A DNA stretch of 35,542 nucleotides from Oscillatoriaceae cyanobacterium M33_DOE_052 (GTDB lineage: Bacteria; Cyanobacteriota; Cyanobacteriia; Cyanobacteriales; Laspinemataceae). Both the position numbers and the translations under genes were made by a program. Below are positions 1-7,537 of this stretch, piece after piece. A model generated the notes under the pieces. It made no database searches and had not been told where the DNA came from. It saw nothing but the letters and a program-made list of their open reading frames with translations. The stretch is from the NCBI GenBank assembly GCA_015296065.1, contig DVDU01000212.1:1-35542 (forward strand), written 5' to 3'. How positions within the stretch are numbered: the stretch's first letter is position 1; each line of letters starts with the position of its first letter.

Positions 1-1
1 C

Positions 2-212
2 CTTACAAGTGCAGGTTTTTCATCTTTTGCAGAAAATGTCTGACTTCCCACCCCTATTGCCCTCACCCCCAACCCCTCTCCCAGGGCGGGAGAGGGGAGT
101 CAAGAGGAAGATGGTGGAGAAAATCACGGACTGCATAACGCTCCCCTTTCTCCCTTTTTGGGAGAAAGGGGTCGGGGGATAGAGGGCAATATAAAAAACC
201 TGCACTTGTAAG
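2..212. mobile_element. MITE-like element with 19-bp terminal inverted repeats
   Basis: CTTACAAGTGCAGGTTTTT at 2-20 is repeated as its exact reverse complement at 194-212, giving a 211-bp unit with perfect ends. No transposase frame lies inside; the short frame across it is low-complexity. This fits a non-autonomous, MITE-like insertion. The left flank is only one base long, so a target duplication cannot be checked. The inside carries a copy of the CCCTCACCCC-type intergenic repeat and a second hairpin at about 143-174. Confidence 0.55.
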
Positions 213-252
213 CTCTCCCGCCCTGGGAGAGGGGGGTTAGGGGGGTGAGGGT
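60..252. repeat. Inverted pair of CCCTCACCCC/AACCCCTCTCCC-type repeats
   Basis: A C-rich stretch at 60-98 and a G-rich stretch at 213-250 are near-perfect inverted copies. The core, 76-94 against 213-231, is 19 bp and identical. Each core is also a hairpin by itself (CTCTCCC paired with GGGAGAG). The same motif recurs at 7222-7275, so it is a dispersed intergenic repeat. Confidence 0.6.
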
Positions 253-311
253 GACAGTCTTTGCTTTAACGGGATGCTCCCGACAAAGGACTTTTGACCA
301 ATGACCAATGA

Positions 312-2246
312 CTATTTTCGATCACCGTTGTTTAAACTTTGTAGCAACAACAAAATAGCTTGTTGTAATTCTGGGGATAACTCTAGGGGGACGGTACCGG
401 AACGCAAGTGTAAATCTCGCTGAGGAAAGGGAATCTCGATGTGACGCTCCCGCAGCACTTCATCAATTCTAAAATACAAATCACTTTTAGTCCAATATTG
501 TTCCTCCGGCATATTACTCCATACCAATAGCTCGAAATCCAGTGAAGAATCGCCAAAACCTTTAAACATAACTCTCGGCGCTGGCACTTTCAACACATGG
601 GGGTGTTCTTTGGCGGTATCGAGGAGGGCGGTTTCTACTGCCTTGATATCGGAACCGTAGGCGACACCTACGGGAATGTGGATGCGGGAGATGGGGTCTT
701 GGTGGCTCCAGTTAATCACCTCCTGCTCTAAAAACCGGGAATTGGGCAAAATAATCGAAATCCGGTCTAGGGTGCGGATGGTGGTGCTGCGGGAACCAAT
801 GCGCTCCACGGTTCCGGTATATTCCCCCACTTCTACAAAGTCTCCCACTTGGATGGGGCGCTCGAAGAGGAGAACTAAGCCACTGGCAAAGTTTTTCGCG
901 ATATCTTGAAAGCCAAAGGCAATCCCGACGCTGAGCGCGGAGGCGATAATGGTCAGGGAACTGAGGTCAACGCCCCAAATTTGGAGGATGATAATGGTGC
1001 CAAGAGCGATCGCGCTGTAATTGGCGATCGTCGCCAGAGCCTCCCGCGCTCCTCGGTTGATTCCCGTGATATGCAAAATCCGATCGCGCAGCAGCTTACT
1101 CCCCCTCCCAGCGGCGTTAATCAAACCAAACAGCAACGCAGACAAAATCAGCAGGTCAGAAAGAGAGTAGGGGTCTTGACCGAGGGTAAAAATCGTCCCA
1201 GTAAAGATGGCAACAATCAGGTTAGGGATGCGGAAGAGCAACTGCGCGATCGGATAGGCGAGCTGTCGCGACAAGGGGAAGAGGTTCGCAATGTATAAGC
1301 CTACCCCCACGCACAAACCCACCCGCACCAACTGCTGCAGCAACTTCAACAACCCATCCAGGAGTGCGATGGGGTCAACCCCATTGGGTTTTGGCAACTT
1401 TGCCACCAACTCCCGCAGCCTCGGTTGGTAGCGCTGAAGCAACCGCGTCCAACCCCAATTCACCGCCAACGCCAGCAGCACCACCACCACCGCATAGAGC
1501 GAATTCTCAATAATAAACTTCGTGGTGCGCTCTCGGCGCCCATTATTCAGGGCTTTTTCAATTTCTGTGGACCAAGTTTGGGCTACTTTGGTGGGAGTTT
1601 CCCCCAAAGAGGTATCCTGCGCCGTCACCGTGAGCAAATACTCATCATTAACCAAAATAATCGGCCCTGCCTTAGATTCCTCCACCTTCACTTGGATTTT
1701 GCCTGAAGAATCAGCCGCTTTTACTAATTTGGTTTGAATGCCCTCAGCGCGCATCGCCGCAGTTAGTTCCGGCATTTGACTCACCTCAAACACCAGCCGC
1801 CCGTCTAAAATTACTGGTGCTTTGAGCAAGTCCGATCGGAGCAACCAATTGCGGAGAAAATTGCTCGAACCCTTCCCCACTTTCGTGACATTTTCACTGT
1901 TTCCCGCACCCTGAACAGCACTGGGAACGGGGGCGGGTGTTTCCGGGGGCGTTGGTGCTTGCGCCATCACCCCCAACAGGGGAGACGGATGCACTCTTAC
2001 GGCGCCGGGGGGTTGGAAGCCTTCTGGTGAAACCGCTCCCACTGGTGTGCCTGTCCCTACTAGCGTCACTACGAATGCCAGAGTCAATATGACCAGCAAC
2101 CGCGCCAAACCGATGGATTTTTGGCGCCGAGAACGGCGGTTCGCCCCGACACCCAAACCAACTAAGTCGCGGCGCTGGCTCACTGGCACCGCCGATCGCC
2201 CTTTCCATCTAACTAAACAGGGACGGGTTTTTTTATATATGCTCAC
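312..2246 (-). CDS. MscS-family mechanosensitive ion channel
   Basis: This is a small-conductance mechanosensitive channel-like membrane protein (644 aa), expected to release solutes under hypo-osmotic shock. The start is GTG at 2246 with GGGAG about 8 nt upstream. There is a hydrophobic N-terminal segment near residues 48-70, which may be a signal or anchor. A periplasmic-type domain follows to about residue 250, then several membrane helices. The conserved MscS core contains the pore-helix region ASALSVGIAFGFQ and the beta-domain motif FERPIQVGDFVEVG, followed by a C-terminal alpha/beta domain. Its length exceeds E. coli MscS (286 aa), as is common for cyanobacterial members with N-terminal extensions. 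It is transcribed divergently from the sulfide:quinone reductase gene. The exact subfamily is not settled. Confidence 0.9.
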   Translation of the reverse strand: MSIYKKTRPCLVRWKGRSAVPVSQRRDLVGLGVGANRRSRRQKSIGLARLLVILTLAFVVTLVGTGTPVGAVSPEGFQPPGAVRVHPSPLLGVMAQAPTPPETPAPVPSAVQGAGNSENVTKVGKGSSNFLRNWLLRSDLLKAPVILDGRLVFEVSQMPELTAAMRAEGIQTKLVKAADSSGKIQVKVEESKAGPIILVNDEYLLTVTAQDTSLGETPTKVAQTWSTEIEKALNNGRRERTTKFIIENSLYAVVVVLLALAVNWGWTRLLQRYQPRLRELVAKLPKPNGVDPIALLDGLLKLLQQLVRVGLCVGVGLYIANLFPLSRQLAYPIAQLLFRIPNLIVAIFTGTIFTLGQDPYSLSDLLILSALLFGLINAAGRGSKLLRDRILHITGINRGAREALATIANYSAIALGTIIILQIWGVDLSSLTIIASALSVGIAFGFQDIAKNFASGLVLLFERPIQVGDFVEVGEYTGTVERIGSRSTTIRTLDRISIILPNSRFLEQEVINWSHQDPISRIHIPVGVAYGSDIKAVETALLDTAKEHPHVLKVPAPRVMFKGFGDSSLDFELLVWSNMPEEQYWTKSDLYFRIDEVLRERHIEIPFPQRDLHLRSGTVPLELSPELQQAILLLLQSLNNGDRK

Positions 2247-2351
2247 ACCAGGGCTCCCAAATACCGATTGCCTACCTAAACCTTAAGATAATTGGTAATA
2301 ATTCCAGCCAATGACCTGTCATCCTATATCATCGTTCCCTAACCAGAGCAG

Positions 2352-2387
2352 ACAATTAATAATTGTTAATTGTTAATTGTTAATTGT
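2352..2387. repeat. Heptamer tandem repeat (TTGTTAA)
   Basis: TTGTTAA is repeated three times plus a partial copy at 2363-2386, next to an AATTAATAATT run. It lies just upstream of the sulfide:quinone reductase start, in the divergent promoter region with the MscS gene. It belongs to the short tandemly repeated repetitive sequences common in filamentous cyanobacteria. Confidence 0.7.
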
Positions 2388-2420
2388 ACCCACTCTACCT
2401 CGGCACTAACGGAGATTCAA

Positions 2421-3698
2421 ATGTCCGCTTTAACTCAGGAAGTAAATAATCCATCAGGAACCAAGATGCTCTCCCATCAAATCGTCATCATCGGTGGTGG
2501 CGCCGGAGGGATCACCGTCGCCGCTCAGCTTCTGACCAAAAATCCGGGTTTAGACGTGGCGATCGTCGAGCCATCGGACAAACACTATTATCAACCCGCT
2601 TGGACATTGGTGGGCGGTGGAGAATACGCCGCCGAAGACACCAGGCGATCGGAAAAAGACTGCATCCCCCTGGGCGCTACCTGGATTCAAGATTATGCCG
2701 TCAAATTAGACCCAGATAACAATGCTGTTTTCACCCAGCAAGGCCAGCAAATCCAGTATAAATACTTAATTTTGGCTCCCGGCATTCAAATTGACTGGCA
2801 TTTGATTAAAGGACTCAAAGAGGCGATCGGGAAAAATGGCGTTTGCAGCAATTACGCCTATGAATACGCCCCTTACACTTGGGAAACCATTAAAAATTTC
2901 CCCGGTGGCACCGCCATCTTTACTTTTCCCGCCACTCCCATCAAATGCGGTGGCGCCCCCCAAAAAATCATGTACCTCGCCGATGACGCCTTCCGCAACA
3001 ATGGCGTGCGCGACAAGTCCAACATCATCTATACCACCGCCGGCCCAGGGATTTTTCCCGTCAAAGAGTATGCCGCATCCTTGCTGCAAGTGATCGCACG
3101 CAAAAAAATCGATGTGAAATATAGGTGCAATCTCAAAGAAATCAAAGGCGATACCAAAGAAGCCGTATTCGACCTCACCACCGATGATGGCGTCTCGGAA
3201 ATCACAATCAAATACGATATGATTCACGTGACGCCTCCCATGAGCGCTCCCGACTTCATCAAGGAAAGTAAGTTAGCCGCCACCACTGGTCCTGCTAAAG
3301 GCTGGGTGGATGTGAATAAAAGCACCCTTCAGCACAATGTTTATCCCAATGTGTTCAGCTTGGGTGATGCTTCTTCACTACCCACCTCCAAGACAGCGGC
3401 GGCAGTGCGGGCTCAAGCTCCCGTTTTAGTAGCCAATTTGCTCGCGGTTATGACATCAGACAGCCTCAATGGCAGTTACGATGGTTATACCTGCTGCCCT
3501 TTAATCACTGGCTACGGCAAACTAATCTTTGCTGAATTTAACTATGAAAACCGCCCCACTCCTACTTTTCCTATTGACCAGACGCAAGAAAGTTATCTAA
3601 TGTGGTTGGCGAAAAAGTATTTACTGCCCTGGCTATATTGGAATCGGATGCTCAAGGGACACCCGTTTGAAAGAAATTTGCTTAAAGGCAAGAAATAA
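2421..3698 (+). CDS. sqr: Type II sulfide:quinone oxidoreductase
   Basis: This flavoprotein is expected to oxidise sulfide to polysulfide or sulfane sulfur and pass electrons to the membrane quinone pool (425 aa). The ATG at 2421 is chosen because GGAG lies about 6 nt before it; the frame is open further upstream into the heptamer repeat. The dinucleotide-binding motif is GGGAGG at residues 25-30. Two redox cysteines match the SQOR type: C176 in PIKCGGAPQKIMYL and C359 in YTCCPLITGY. The FAD-site motif FSLGDASSLPTSKTAAAV follows the family closely, and the C-terminus has the LPWLYWNRMLKG segment typical of membrane-associated SQOR. The sequence resembles mitochondrial and bacterial type II SQR rather than the type I enzyme used for anoxygenic photosynthesis, so sulfide detoxification or tolerance is the likely role. 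The gene appears monocistronic. Confidence 0.93.
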   Translation: MSALTQEVNNPSGTKMLSHQIVIIGGGAGGITVAAQLLTKNPGLDVAIVEPSDKHYYQPAWTLVGGGEYAAEDTRRSEKDCIPLGATWIQDYAVKLDPDNNAVFTQQGQQIQYKYLILAPGIQIDWHLIKGLKEAIGKNGVCSNYAYEYAPYTWETIKNFPGGTAIFTFPATPIKCGGAPQKIMYLADDAFRNNGVRDKSNIIYTTAGPGIFPVKEYAASLLQVIARKKIDVKYRCNLKEIKGDTKEAVFDLTTDDGVSEITIKYDMIHVTPPMSAPDFIKESKLAATTGPAKGWVDVNKSTLQHNVYPNVFSLGDASSLPTSKTAAAVRAQAPVLVANLLAVMTSDSLNGSYDGYTCCPLITGYGKLIFAEFNYENRPTPTFPIDQTQESYLMWLAKKYLLPWLYWNRMLKGHPFERNLLKGKK

Positions 3699-3716
3699 TC
3701 ACCATATTTGTCATGG

Positions 3717-3816
3717 GTCATTTGTCACTAGACAAGTGACAATTGATAATTGACAATTGATAATGACTAATTATCAATTGTCAATTATCAATTATCAATT
3801 ATCAATTCAAAGGACA
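3717..3816. repeat. Heptamer repeat cluster forming a 24-bp hairpin
   Basis: The stretch consists of repeated TTATCAA/TTGATAA units bounded by GTCATTTGTC and AAAGGACAAA heptamers. The segment 3741-3764 is the exact reverse complement of 3770-3793, with a 5-nt loop (GACTA). It follows the sqr stop codon and may also end or stabilise that transcript, although no T-run follows. Confidence 0.7.
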
Positions 3817-3827
3817 AATAACCAAAA

Positions 3828-3843
3828 TGTGATTCAAATCACA
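3828..3843. promoter_or_regulatory. CRP-type operator (TGTGA-N6-TCACA)
   Basis: The sequence TGTGATTCAAATCACA is a perfect match to the TGTGA-N6-TCACA consensus bound by CRP-family regulators, including cyanobacterial SYCRP1. It is set in A/T-rich flanks (AAAA before, TAATTTT after), as in strong CRP sites. The nearest downstream gene is the small ORF at 4115, about 270 nt away. The regulated gene is therefore uncertain, and a non-coding transcript is possible. A cyclase gene lies elsewhere in the window. Confidence 0.55.
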
Positions 3844-3861
3844 TAATTTTATGACTGGGGT

Positions 3862-3899
3862 CACGGGTGGGGGCAAGAGCGATCGCCTCCCCACCCGTG
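3862..3899 (+). terminator. GC-rich hairpin after sqr
   Basis: CACGGGTGGGG at 3862-3872 pairs exactly with CCCCACCCGTG at 3889-3899. The 16-nt loop contains a HIP1 octamer. The stem is strong, but only a weak T-content tail follows, so it could be a terminator or an RNA stabiliser. Confidence 0.45.
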
Positions 3900-4114
3900 T
3901 AAAATCACCACCTAGGAGGACGCTCATCACACTGGTTTGTCTCTAGGTAATTTATCTTAAAGATATCAACCCCATCTAGGGAGCAGTAAATTTTCCTCAA
4001 AACCCAGTTAATTGGCCAACCACCTGTTTTCATCAACGGTTTTGAATTCATCCTCAATAACTACCTAGTTTTTCCGGTTGATTTAGTCACCAAAGATACC
4101 AAAGGATTACCCCA

Positions 4115-4309
4115 ATGTTTTTTATCAACTTCCTCAGACCTCCCGTCCGCCCTCCTCTTAATTCTCCTGTGGCACCAGCCCCGATCGAATTAGCCAGAAA
4201 GCCAGTTCCGTCGGATCCAGCCAACTCTCATCGTCAGCAGAAGTTAGTTGCTAAGTGGTTGGTGGATGAACATGGCAAGCTGTATTGTCAATGGAATATT
4301 GAAACATAA
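4115..4309 (+). CDS. Small conserved cyanobacterial hypothetical protein
   Basis: This is a 64-residue protein with a proline-rich N-terminal half (PPVRPPLNSPVAPAPIELA) and a compact C-terminal segment QKLVAKWLVDEHGKLYCQW. From memory, that C-terminal pattern resembles a family of very small cyanobacterial proteins of unknown function. No signal peptide or membrane helix is present. The Shine-Dalgarno is weak (AAAGGATTACCCC before ATG). A 15-bp hairpin 32 nt after the stop supports a self-contained transcription unit. A CRP-type site and a hairpin lie in the long upstream region. Coding status rests on the C-terminal pattern and the terminator, not on a known domain. Confidence 0.6.
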   Translation: MFFINFLRPPVRPPLNSPVAPAPIELARKPVPSDPANSHRQQKLVAKWLVDEHGKLYCQWNIET

Positions 4310-4340
4310 ATTTTACATCTTTTATGCCTAACCGGCTAAT

Positions 4341-4391
4341 AATAATTCCCTGGATATGCCGTCCGTTTTTTCCGCAATCCAGGGAATTATT
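4341..4391 (+). terminator. Hairpin after the small ORF
   Basis: AATAATTCCCTGGAT at 4341-4355 pairs with ATCCAGGGAATTATT at 4377-4391, a perfect 15-bp stem with a 21-nt loop containing TTTTTT. It is placed as expected for the 3' end of the small gene. The downstream T-tract is poor. Confidence 0.5.
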
Positions 4392-4619
4392 CTATTTCGC
4401 TAATTTAGAAAAATGCCCTAATCAATATGGGCTGGGCAGTTGAGAAAAAATCTGATCTAGTCTTACTCATCTAAAGTAATTGCTGGCCAATTTTTGAGAC
4501 TTTAATTAAATTAATATGCAATTTATATGTAACAAAACCTGATGAAATTTAAGATTTAATCAGAGGAAATAATCTTTTTGTCAGGTGGCCAATAATTAAG
4601 TAAACTTTAAAATGGAAAA

Positions 4620-5470
4620 AAAGATAAAATGGGTAGCAACTACAGCCAGCCAAATCCTACCCTTGCCGAAAAAGTTCGAGGTTAGGCTCAAATTGGCTGG
4701 AAGTGTGGCGGGAGGATGACCTCCGCGAGAGAAATTTTGTCAGGGTCCGCCAAAAATTTACGGATTGTCAGGGAATAAGTGGGTATAAAGCATCTGAGAA
4801 ACGGGGGACTGGGGGGATCCACGCCCACCTGGTGCTGTGGAGGCAGCCAATTGGCAGTGCTGCCCTCCTCCCGTTTTTGGTTGCCACAGGGCAACCGCAC
4901 CAGCTTGTAAAGACAATAGGCGCGAATAGCGATGCAGCCTCAGATCAGGGGCAAAAAGGAATTATCGAGATGATTCGGCGATCGTTCTTGGTTCCGACAC
5001 CAGTCAAATCCCCCAGTGGGATTGACCTACTACTAAGCGGCTACAAGTTTCAGGGTGTATAGCCGCGCCTAGGGGGGAAGAAGATAAGGGAACTCGACAA
5101 CTCGCATCAGGGAAACTTCAATAAACCAATTTTGGAATCAATTTAATCTCCAATCGGGGAAATTGGAAATGCAATATCAAAATGATCTCTCCTTGAGATT
5201 GGGTGCGATTTGGAATCAGGAGAATCGCCAAATCGTAGCAGCTACCGTGGATTTAATTGGGTATGATTCCCAACTGCGTAGTCCCAATCCTCAGACAATC
5301 GCCCGGGGGTCTCGGTTCCAATCAAAATCGGGAAATCTAGGTTTTCAGTTACAGTCTGCAGTGATTGCGCTGCGCACCCGCAGCGCCGAAGGGACTGGGG
5401 CAGCCTTTTTATCCCAGCGCGGGAGACAAAAGGGTGCCACTTATATTTTCATTGCAGGAGGAGCAGGAGC
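4620..5470 (+). promoter_or_regulatory. Long non-coding leader with nested hairpins (candidate structured RNA)
   Basis: No convincing gene lies here. Two overlapping frames exist (4703-5062 and 5163-5474), but neither resembles a known protein. Several stems are visible: 4646-4653 with 4693-4700, enclosing CGAA-AAAG-TTCG at 4667-4678; 4708-4715 with 4720-4726; and an outer helix ATCTGAG 4792-4798 with CTCAGAT 4939-4945. Inside that helix lies a three-way junction: CTGGTGC 4829-4835 with GCACCAG 4897-4903; GGAGGCAGC 4839-4847 with 4859-4868; and GGTTGCC 4879-4885 with GGCAACC 4890-4896. Further hairpins are at 5003-5026 and 5037-5066. The layout suggests a cis-acting RNA or an independent ncRNA before the SLH-M23 gene. 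I could not match a known riboswitch class. Confidence 0.45.
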
Positions 5471-7096
5471 GTGAATCCACCAAATGTTGCCATACTGTAC
5501 CCACCTGCTGTAGTTTGTAGCAATCAGGTTAATGATTATGGTTGTAACGAAGCCCTGGCCAACGTCAGCAGTCATAGTTGGAGCCAGTACCAAAGCACTG
5601 CTCTGCCCGCAGGAGTTGGCACCGCATCGGGACTGACGGACGTGCATGGTCATTGGGCAGAGGATTTTATCTTGGCACTACAACAGCTCGGCATCGTGCG
5701 GGGTTTTCCCGATGGCACTTTCCGCCCAGAAGCTCCTATGACTGAGGCACAGTTAGCATCCCTTCTCATCAAGGCTTTTTCTCATCTTCCCCTGGACGAT
5801 CGCCGACAGTTACCGGACTATCCCCCACCGCCGCCAGCGGGTGAAAGCCCAGTGGAATTACCTGCCCACTGGGCAACCACGGCGATGCTGGCTGCAGCTC
5901 AGATGGGATTTTTTCCGGCGAGCCAACTGGGCAATCCCAACCAACTCATATCACGCCTGGATGTGGTTGTCGCTCTGGTAAAAGGTCTGGATTTGAAAGC
6001 GCCACCAATGAGCCAGACCAATGTTGATTTTGAGGATGCTACAGAAATTCCCGATGATGCGAGGGAGAGTTTCGCGGCGGCGATCGCCTCCGGTCTCATC
6101 GTGATGAACCCCCAAGAGCAGTTTTTCCATCCTCAGCAAATCGCCACCCGCGCTGATGTGGCCGCTTTTCTATATCAAGCCTTGCTTATCAAAGAGAGAC
6201 TTGGAGAGTCGGGGAGCCAAGGAGCCAGCGAGCCAGCGAGCCAACGAGCCAACGAGCCAGGGATCTGGGGGAATTCCATCACCCCGTCCACCATCACCCC
6301 ATCACCCCGTCCAGAACTCACCCAGTCCTCTGGTGGCTCGACCCCAGAACTGGCTCCCCCACAGGGGCGAGTACCTCTGTGGAATGGGCATTCATTTAGT
6401 AGCTACAGCAGCCAGGAAGATTCCCAAGGGGTGACAGCGACGGCGACAATAGTGGCCCCATCCCTGGTAGAGCCTGCCCCACAAAACCGGCCATCCCAAG
6501 ACCCGCCACGGAGAACCCAAGGAGCGGAAACTCTGGCAGTGCGGGTAATTGATGGCTTGGAGAACTTGCGGTTTAAAATGCAGGGGGAGGAAAGCGAAAA
6601 CCTGGACAATATCCCAGCCCCGCAACTACCCCCCCTGGGAGCGGCGAATATCTACTTGCCAGAGGAAATCCCCGCTTTTGATGGCTACATCTGGCCGACT
6701 ACTGGCACCTTTACCTCGGGCTACGGCTGGCGTTGGGGACGAATGCACTATGGGATAGATATCGCTGGCCCGATCGGCACCCCGATCATGGCAGCGGCTG
6801 CCGGTGTGATTACCTACGCTGATTGGAGCGACGGCTACGGCTATTTAGTGGAAATCCAACACGCTGACGGCAGCTTAACCCGTTACGCTCATAACAGTCG
6901 CATTCTCGTCCGAGAAGGAGAGTTGGTGGATCAAGGCCAGCAAATCTCGGAAATGGGGAGTACCGGTCGCAGTACCGGCCCTCACTTACACTTTGAAATC
7001 CACCAGCCTGATAGTGGGCCAGTAAATCCCCTCGCTCTTTTACCTGGAGAGCCGCCCAGTTTCGCCAGTGGCGTTTGGGGACAAGGGGGGAGGTAG
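5471..7096 (+). CDS. SLH-domain protein with C-terminal M23 (LytM-type) peptidase
   Basis: This is probably a cell-surface or periplasmic peptidoglycan hydrolase, or a septation or envelope regulator (541 aa). SLH repeats occupy about residues 55-103 (LTDVHGHWAEDFI then GFPDGTFRPEAPMTEAQLA), 130-175 and 185-240. A long Pro/Ser-rich linker follows to about residue 380. The M23 domain begins near residue 412, with zinc ligands H426 and D430 (MHYGIDIA), H507 in the HLH motif (505-507) and H474 (RYAHN) near the active site. All catalytic positions are present. The start is GTG at 5471, about 10 nt after GGAGG. No ATG, GTG or TTG occurs in frame between an upstream stop at 5279 and 5471. No clear signal peptide is seen in the first 50 residues, which is odd for an SLH protein. 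Confidence 0.85.
   Translation: MNPPNVAILYPPAVVCSNQVNDYGCNEALANVSSHSWSQYQSTALPAGVGTASGLTDVHGHWAEDFILALQQLGIVRGFPDGTFRPEAPMTEAQLASLLIKAFSHLPLDDRRQLPDYPPPPPAGESPVELPAHWATTAMLAAAQMGFFPASQLGNPNQLISRLDVVVALVKGLDLKAPPMSQTNVDFEDATEIPDDARESFAAAIASGLIVMNPQEQFFHPQQIATRADVAAFLYQALLIKERLGESGSQGASEPASQRANEPGIWGNSITPSTITPSPRPELTQSSGGSTPELAPPQGRVPLWNGHSFSSYSSQEDSQGVTATATIVAPSLVEPAPQNRPSQDPPRRTQGAETLAVRVIDGLENLRFKMQGEESENLDNIPAPQLPPLGAANIYLPEEIPAFDGYIWPTTGTFTSGYGWRWGRMHYGIDIAGPIGTPIMAAAAGVITYADWSDGYGYLVEIQHADGSLTRYAHNSRILVREGELVDQGQQISEMGSTGRSTGPHLHFEIHQPDSGPVNPLALLPGEPPSFASGVWGQGGR
6214..6259 (+). repeat. 8-bp tandem repeat inside the SLH-M23 coding region
   Basis: Units of GAGCCARS (GAGCCAAG, GAGCCAGC twice, GAGCCAAC twice, then GAGCCA) run for almost six copies. 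The repeat falls in the low-complexity linker between the SLH and M23 domains. The 8-bp period is not a multiple of three, so gain or loss of one unit would shift the reading frame. Confidence 0.85.
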
Positions 7097-7221
7097 CATT
7101 GGCATGGGGAAGGGTGGGAGTAATCTTGCTTTCCACTCTCCCCAAATGATTGTCGAGGCAACCGCAACCAGAATTGCCCTTGAAATTCAGGGATATCGAT
7201 TGTCTCATTTTAATTGAAATC

Positions 7222-7275
7222 ACTATACTACAAACCCTCACCCTAAATCCCTCTCCCAGAGAGGGAGAGGGACTT
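7222..7275. repeat. CCCTCACCCTAAATCCCTCTCCC-type intergenic repeat
   Basis: This is the same family as the repeat at 60-98. It contains the hairpin CCCTCTCCC with GGGAGAGGG around 7240-7272. It lies between the SLH-M23 gene and tRNA-Val, and nothing else is recognisable in 7097-7389. Confidence 0.6.
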
Positions 7276-7389
7276 TGAAGATGTCCCAAATTTTTTGATA
7301 ACCTATAATATTCAATTGGCTTACACACCCAAAACTGGCTGGCTGCCAAATAGTGGGAGGGGGTGATTAATTAAAAGATGCTCTCTCTA

Positions 7390-7461
<72 letters not shown>

Positions 7462-7537
7462 GTGCTTAGCTATCATAGCACCCCCTCCCAGGAAAGCGCA
7501 ACCCCCCAGAGAAAAATTTTTTTCCCAATTTTTTTGC

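Noticed and set aside
20-205. 61-codon minus-strand frame in the MITE-like element
   Set aside because: Low-complexity translation of inverted repeats; no family resemblance or ribosome site.
906-1298. 130-codon plus-strand frame opposite the MscS gene
   Set aside because: Shadow frame of a well-supported gene on the other strand.
2766-3227. 153-codon minus-strand frame opposite sqr
   Set aside because: Shadow of the sulfide:quinone reductase gene.
4620-4960. c-di-AMP (ydaO-yuaA) riboswitch upstream of the M23 gene
   Set aside because: The context and a GAAACGGGGGAC stretch at about 4797 are suggestive, but the other conserved stretches (for example the CAGCTAAC-like segment near the 3' end) are absent. 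Kept only as an unassigned structured leader.
4703-5062. 119-codon plus-strand frame in the structured leader
   Set aside because: Overlaps several perfect stems, with no recognisable domain and atypical composition; more likely non-coding.
5163-5474. 103-codon plus-strand frame just before the SLH-M23 start
   Set aside because: No family resemblance. It could be translated as a leader peptide or be part of a frameshifted N-terminus, but there is no positive evidence.
6156-6434. Second frame through the 8-bp repeat of the SLH-M23 gene
   Set aside because: Open only because the repeat is stop-free in all frames; relevant to possible phase variation but not a gene.
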